From Bacteroidales bacterium (GTDB lineage Bacteria; Bacteroidota; Bacteroidia; Bacteroidales; UBA10428), in assembly GCA_016933335.1 (NCBI GenBank), contig JAFGBD010000074.1, positions 22,353-86,352 of the forward strand: a stretch of 64,000 nt of DNA, given 5' to 3'. Within the stretch, counting starts at the first letter, position 1; each line of letters opens with the position of its first letter. The position numbers and the translations under genes were made by a program. Below the pieces are notes generated by a model. That model was not told where the DNA came from and ran no database searches. It saw only the letters and a list, made by a program, of their open reading frames with translations. Positions 63,614-64,000 of this stretch are shown in pieces.

Positions 63614-64000
63614 ATGAGAAAAATGAGACTTTTTTACACTTTGATTTCTCTGTTCTTCTTACAGAGTATGTTCCTGAGAGCTGGAACTGTGGTTGATATT
63701 ATTGTCAGCAGTGCCGATCACGACACTTTGGAAGCAGCAGTAATTGCTGCTGAACTGGCCGATGATTTGTCAGGTGAAGGACCGTTCACCGTATTTGCTC
63801 CGACCGATGCAGCCTTCAAGGCACTACCGGCAGGTACGCTTGAGACCCTTCTGGCCGATCCGACCGGACAGCTGGCAGAAATTCTTCTGTACCATGTCGT
63901 CAGCGGCAAGGTGATGTCAGGAGATCTGTCCGACGGCATGATGGTTGAAACCCTTCAGGGCAAGGACATTGAAGTGGAGATTGACGGCAGCAATGTATAC
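63614..64000 (+). CDS. Fasciclin (FAS1) domain secreted protein, truncated by window end
   Basis: Manual translation [76 protein letters not shown]...; open at the edge so missing from the ORF track. Confidence 0.9.
   Translation, partial: MRKMRLFYTLISLFFLQSMFLRAGTVVDIIVSSADHDTLEAAVIAAELADDLSGEGPFTVFAPTDAAFKALPAGTLETLLADPTGQLAEILLYHVVSGKVMSGDLSDGMMVETLQGKDIEVEIDGSNVY

Overview
This 64-kb window is chromosomal sequence from a Bacteroidota (Bacteroidetes) bacterium. That call rests on ribosomal-operon protein sequences, TTTG-N19/20-TAnnTTTG promoters, T9SS sorting domains, and DUF4290/DUF5683 neighbours. The backbone is housekeeping: parA-parB-DUF5683-mltD-like, then a large minus-strand str/S10/spc/alpha cluster (rpsL-rpsG-fusA-rpsJ ... 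rpoA-rplQ-eno, ~19.4-39.1 kb), then a pcrA/uvrD-type helicase, DUF4290-murA, and a TrmA/RlmD-type methyltransferase. Accessory content includes an SGNH+MBOAT O-acetyltransferase pair, T9SS cargo proteins, a sigma-54 response regulator/histidine kinase pair divergent from an FtsX/MacB-like permease, a TonB receptor next to a TolB_N-TPR-AraC regulator, and a truncated fasciclin gene at the right edge. The strongest candidates for unusual biology are: (i) a 1534-aa protein with four tandem ~128-aa N-terminal repeats, two receiver-like domains (one degenerate) and a PEP/pyruvate-binding ATP-grasp domain, without the PEP-synthase swivel-His or TIM-barrel domains; it is followed 19 nt later by a NarL/LuxR regulator whose phospho-acceptor position is Asn (N54) and whose conserved Lys is Arg; (ii) an EF-G paralog with eroded GTPase motifs (DTPGH->DSPGL, NKxD->NHLD, no RGITI), divergent from the canonical str operon; (iii) a near-consensus -24/-12 sigma-54 promoter plus an upstream dyad array between the sigma-54 regulator and the permease. 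No rRNA, tRNA, CRISPR array, IS element or prophage was recognised.
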